Shown piece after piece: positions 58,153 to 64,000 of a DNA stretch of 64,000 nt. The position numbers were made by a program, and so were the translations under genes. The DNA is from Nematostella vectensis (Eukaryota > Cnidaria > Anthozoa > Actiniaria > Edwardsiidae): NCBI RefSeq assembly GCF_932526225.1, contig NC_064039.1:4663001-4727000 (forward strand). The letters are read 5' to 3'. Within the stretch, counting starts at the first letter, position 1; every line of letters begins with the position of its first letter. The notes under the pieces are model-generated. The model made no database searches, was not told the origin of the DNA, and saw nothing but the letters and a program-made list of their open reading frames with translations.

Positions 58153-59281
58153 CTAAACCCATTTTCGTCCACAGCGGGTTATTTTTAGTCACACGAGTGA
58201 AAAATAGAGCTAAAAATGAAATTCAGACGTCTTTGGGGGATTTGTTTGCAATCGGTTTGGTACATTGTCTCCTAATCGGGAATAACACTCGCCTTTATCT
58301 TGCATTTTATTGTATTTTTTTTTGGCATTTTTACCTCTACTTGGTAAAATGAAAATATCTAGTTGTATGAAGGAAGTAATCAATTTCTATTACAGAAACA
58401 AATTTTTTTTCTGGGAAAAAAATGTTGAAACTACAAAGGTTCATGGTAAATAGGACCACGACATTTATAATAAATAATGAACAGCGAGCGAGGAACAGAT
58501 AAAGCCAGCTGCCTGTGTGAAGCATTTTAATCTTTCCCTACTCCAACTGTTTTGAAATTCAGATTTCCATCAAATACTTAGGAATATGCAGCCCAGGAGC
58601 CGTATTAATTTTTGATGAGATAAGTCGTGCTGTTTGTCAAACACCGGAATGCTCCATATTTACCCCATTTTTGATTGAAACACTAATATACCGATCCAAA
58701 TCGAGGTCTCTCCGAAAATAGCATCGGTCTAAATCGGAGCAGTGCGAGCCATCGCCGGAATTTGTCAAGAAAAATCCAACCCGCTGGTCTCCAGGGTACA
58801 CCCATTTGCTAGAAAGAACGCTATAAAAATAAACATTATCCGAACAATGGGCTGTTGTCTTGACGACATTTAAATCCAAAAATACACTGACGTACATGCA
58901 AATTCTCATCGAGTTTGCCGAGTTTTCTTCGTATGCTCCTCGCTAATCGGGAATGCTAAGCGCGCCCGCTATTTTCAGCTCTCGCGGAAGGTTCCGCGCA
59001 GAATAGAACAATAAAACGAGATTTTATTGGTATCCGAAAGAATTTGCAATCACACTCAAACATTATGAAAGATTGTACGGAGTTTTTAGTAATCGAGCGC
59101 AATCGAACCTTTGACGATACCGGTTATGGTAAACAATTGTTTCTGACGCAAATTCGCGGACGTCACAGTGACGCACGGACTTTTATTTTTATCTCGCAAT
59201 CCGATTGGTCAACCCGAACAGCCGAACCATCGAACACGTCACGAAGCAATTCCGAAAGCATACGAATTTTCATTTAAGGAG

Positions 59282-59290
59282 GACGCCCAC
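59282..59290 (-). promoter_or_regulatory. EGR-like site (GAGTGGGCG type)
   Basis: ACGCCCACTC on the plus strand reads GAGTGGGCGT on the minus strand, one base from the GCGTGGGCG consensus. At about 210 bp before the EGR ATG it could allow autoregulation. Confidence 0.3.
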
Positions 59291-59499
59291 TCTCTTTCCG
59301 ACACTAAATCGTCAAGCTCCACGAAGCGAAAGAGTCGAATACAAACCGGTGGGCACGAAACTCAAAACCCAAGCACAGTCGTTGTTGTTGCTGGTCAATA
59401 ACACGACCTGAAAACTATAACTGTTGATCAGTTCCCACTACAAAACGCCAAAATCATAAATACTTCGCCGTAAAGCTCGAAAATTTTTCTTAAACTACA

Positions 59500-61329
<1,830 letters not shown>

Positions 61330-61500
61330 ACAGAAGGAAAAAAATGTATTGAACATTTATCAAAGACAGTGCGGGCACTACAAGACATTATAAACTCTTA
61401 GTGCAGGCACTAAAGAGCATTTATATGAGACTTTAAAATATTTCAAATATGTATTATATTGACTCTAAGGGCTAGACCCCAAGTTGCATCATACATGAAT

Positions 61501-61509
61501 TTATTTAAT
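61501..61509 (+). promoter_or_regulatory. AU-rich element in the EGR 3' UTR
   Basis: TTATTTAAT matches the UUAUUUAWW destabilising nonamer. Other ATTTA motifs lie nearby (61388-61440). This fits the short mRNA half-life of immediate-early genes. Confidence 0.5.
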
Positions 61510-61783
61510 AAGTTAAATAGTATGTATGTTAAAGTTACATCTAGGCTGGTCCTATGTACATAGTTTTCTCAAACCATTGCTGGTGTGCAGGTCTACCAGT
61601 GATGTTCAAAAAGGATGAAAGACCTATTTTCATATTGAGATGTCCATGTGACTTCGGTGAGACTATTTCAATTAACACTATTTTGTGTAAAAATTAATAA
61701 AAAGGAATAGCAACTTCTCTGAGAAAGGAACAGATTGTTAAGGCATTCTTTATAGTCTAGGAAGACAAAGACTATAAATTTTT

Positions 61784-61789
61784 AATAAA
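61784..61789 (+). terminator. Candidate EGR polyadenylation signal (AATAAA)
   Basis: AATAAA about 455 bases after the EGR stop. Another AATAAA is at about 61699, so the true site is uncertain. Confidence 0.35.
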
Positions 61790-63679
61790 TTTGAACAAAT
61801 GGGTGAAACCCTTTTAAAACATGTACATTTTTTAGGACTACGAATCTGGTTCCTTTGTCAAAGAATTCAAACCGAAATTGAAACAAAATCATTAATTCTG
61901 GATGTCATGCTGGACATGAACATTGCATCAGTGCAGGAAACTGAATATTAAAAAAATGTTAAATTCAGACAAAGTGTTCTGTTGAAAAGACGAAGCACAC
62001 TTTCATACACAGGATACTATAAAGCATTCCAAAGGAGTTTCAAGTAACTCAACTCAAATATATTTCAGAAAACAAAGCAAGCAAGGGATTTCAGTTGTTT
62101 TTTTAATTGAAATACAATAACTTTATGCAAAATAACTAGTTTGTGGGATTGTCATACCACATAGATGGATAGGGGGAACAGATGCAAACCACAGAATCAC
62201 ACACTCATGCATTTTTAAACGGCTCAATGTTATTCAAAAGTGAATATTTTCAACAAATATCACAACCAATAATCAAATTTGACTTTTAACAATATTACCC
62301 ATTCAATTTTCTCATTAAGTTTGTCTCAATATTTCAGGCATATTGAGGAATAAAGGGTAATTGAAAAAAATATTTGATTATTGTTTAGCCAAAACTAAGT
62401 TTATATTAATCTTAGCGATCCATAATTAATAACAGTTCTATCCTGTTTTTCTTCATACATATCTGCCCAAAAATTTTTTTAAAAATAATTTTGTGGTCAA
62501 GCAATGCAAAGAAAATGATATAAGGTGGACCAAAATACATGTGAAGTCAAATGCATCAAGCCATCAATTTTCATTAGAGCCTTAAAATGATTTGAAATGG
62601 GCTGATATAAACACAATTATATGGCTTGGACAAAATGACTTAAAAGCTATAATTTAAAAATCACATTTGACCCAAGATTTAGGCTAACTGTTATGTAACA
62701 ATGTGATTAAAAACAAAATTTCACATTTTTAATCTCTCATATAGGAAAAAAGAATTTGCCATGTAAATGAAGAATATCATTCAATTGCAACTTTCAACCA
62801 ACAGACTTCAAATGATTGAACAATATATAAAATCCATGTGTGTTCCATCCTATTTTTCTTATTCCTATATTCTGACAGGCGGTATTTAATTTTGCCAAGA
62901 TTTGTTAAAAGGTCTCTTTCTGTGACTTGATTTTTTCTTTTTTTTGGTTCCATGTATATCATGATTGATGATTTGGCAATTGATTCTACAATACTTTAAG
63001 AAACTCTACCACAATATTTGTGAGACTTCATTAATTAAGTAAAAATATTAAAATTCAGTCCCTGATATGTGATTAACCCACACATGTGCCATGAAAAAAA
63101 AATCATGCGATACAGTTGCATTTGAGAGTCCATGAATCATAAAAGCCTGCATTGACCATGGGTAACATATGAATGGCTAAATCCTGGTCTCTAAAAGCCT
63201 GAATGTTTACAAGCACACTTAAGAAAGAGCCAGCTACCCATTCTCAAGTGTCAGCATTTAAACATGGATTTTTAATTAAATTCTTATTTGTGCTATACCC
63301 ATGAAGCACTGCAAGCTACAACACATTGATTTCTCCAAGTGCAACCTTATTTGAAATAATAGGCGATTTAAAATAGGTGTATAAAATGACCCTGAAAAGC
63401 TCCCCTCTTCTCCCTAAACTGATTCTGAAGTCTTTCTTTGTCCACACAACTAGGATATGAAACTGTGTTAACTAATACCTCTGTAAGCTAGTTCAACTCT
63501 GACATATTAGAATATTACTTATCCACCCTAAATTTTTACGATGCAGAAGATCCACTTACTTTCAAAACTGTCTGTCTTTGTAATTTCTATAGTAGTCTTG
63601 CTAGTCCTGTAACTTGTTGTAAATAGTCTTTTTACATTTCCTTTTTTCATATTATTATAATCATAATGTATTTTCTTGT
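61790..63679. other. AT-rich DNA downstream of EGR, no gene seen
   Basis: Low-GC sequence with short A/T runs; may include a longer EGR 3' UTR. No supported exon or RNA gene. Confidence 0.45.
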
Positions 63680-63771
63680 TTCTTTTTAAAGGGCCTGCAA
63701 TAAATGGCTTTGATGTTGCAGTAACCCTACTTGTGGCTAAGTCAATAAAATAAAAAATAAAATAAAATAAA
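63680..63771 (+). mobile_element. Retroposon 3' tail
   Basis: GGGCCTGCAATAAATGGCTT leads into a run of AATAAA/AAAAT units (63745-63771). A short defined sequence ending in a simple A-rich repeat is typical of the 3' end of a SINE or non-LTR element. Family not identified. Confidence 0.4.
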
Positions 63772-64000
63772 GCTCATGCCATACCTAGAGAGAGGCATCT
63801 CTAGCAGGGCTGAAGCTAGTAGGTCAAGAACTCTACAAAAGACATATGAAAAGATAGTGTCTGCCCCAAATAAAAAAATATATATGGCCTGCCCCTTTGA
63901 TCAAAATGTTTTGCTATGGCCTTTTCTAGTTTAATTGCCTGTTATACTACCCACTGACAAATATCTTTGGAGGGCTGCCCTAAAATATATATTTGGATAT

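Larger units (their letters stand above)
51117..59499. other. Long gene-poor region upstream of EGR
   Basis: AT-rich DNA with the repeats listed at 53224 and 53471, short homopolymers and a (CT)n tract near 57880. Later exons of the 51008 gene could hide here but I cannot support any. The last 1.5 kb has a CRE (58145-58152), several TGACG half-sites (59160-59240) and an EGR-like site, as expected for the EGR regulatory region. Confidence 0.4.

Overview
The window reads as nuclear DNA of an anthozoan cnidarian, most likely a Nematostella-like sea anemone. This is inferred from intron-rich animal genes (an EGR three-zinc-finger factor, a BTB-BACK-kelch protein, a tropomyosin-like coiled coil), a background of roughly 40% GC full of small inverted-repeat elements, and cnidarian-style multicopy element genes. 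No database search was possible; family names rest on motif recognition, and exon joins on reading frame plus GT/AG splice sites.

Layout. 1-3303: a GC-rich remnant of a Polinton-like virus or transposon (major capsid protein, packaging ATPase, a Cys-rich protein, and an unknown gene running off the left edge). 4719-5085 plus 24021-24027: a small inverted-repeat transposon split in two by a giant element. 5086-24020: that giant element, 18.9 kb, with roughly 2.9-3.2 kb terminal inverted repeats, TG...CA ends and a 4-bp GGTC target duplication. It carries a DDE integrase gene, a decaying RING/TRAF-type zinc-finger gene and several nested smaller elements. 24125-29475: a second element of 5.35 kb bounded by 22-bp perfect inverted repeats, with two convergent multi-exon genes: a nine-exon DDE-like protein and a chromodomain protein.

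Host genes follow: a two-exon type II membrane protein, glycosyltransferase-like (29675-32230, +); a three-exon KLHL gene (35458-41328, +) whose second intron is almost filled by a 2.5-kb, 33-bp minisatellite; a two-exon tropomyosin-like gene (43521-44935, -); two paralogous first coding exons of an unrecognised family (47817 and 51008, +); and the two-exon EGR gene (59500-61329, +) with an AU-rich 3' UTR.

The most unusual signals are (1) the KLHL minisatellite, whose unit reproduces the real 3' splice site of the next exon and would introduce a stop codon at once if used, (2) the giant integrase element, whose insertion can be proven from the MITE it interrupts, and (3) the adjacent two-gene chromodomain element.
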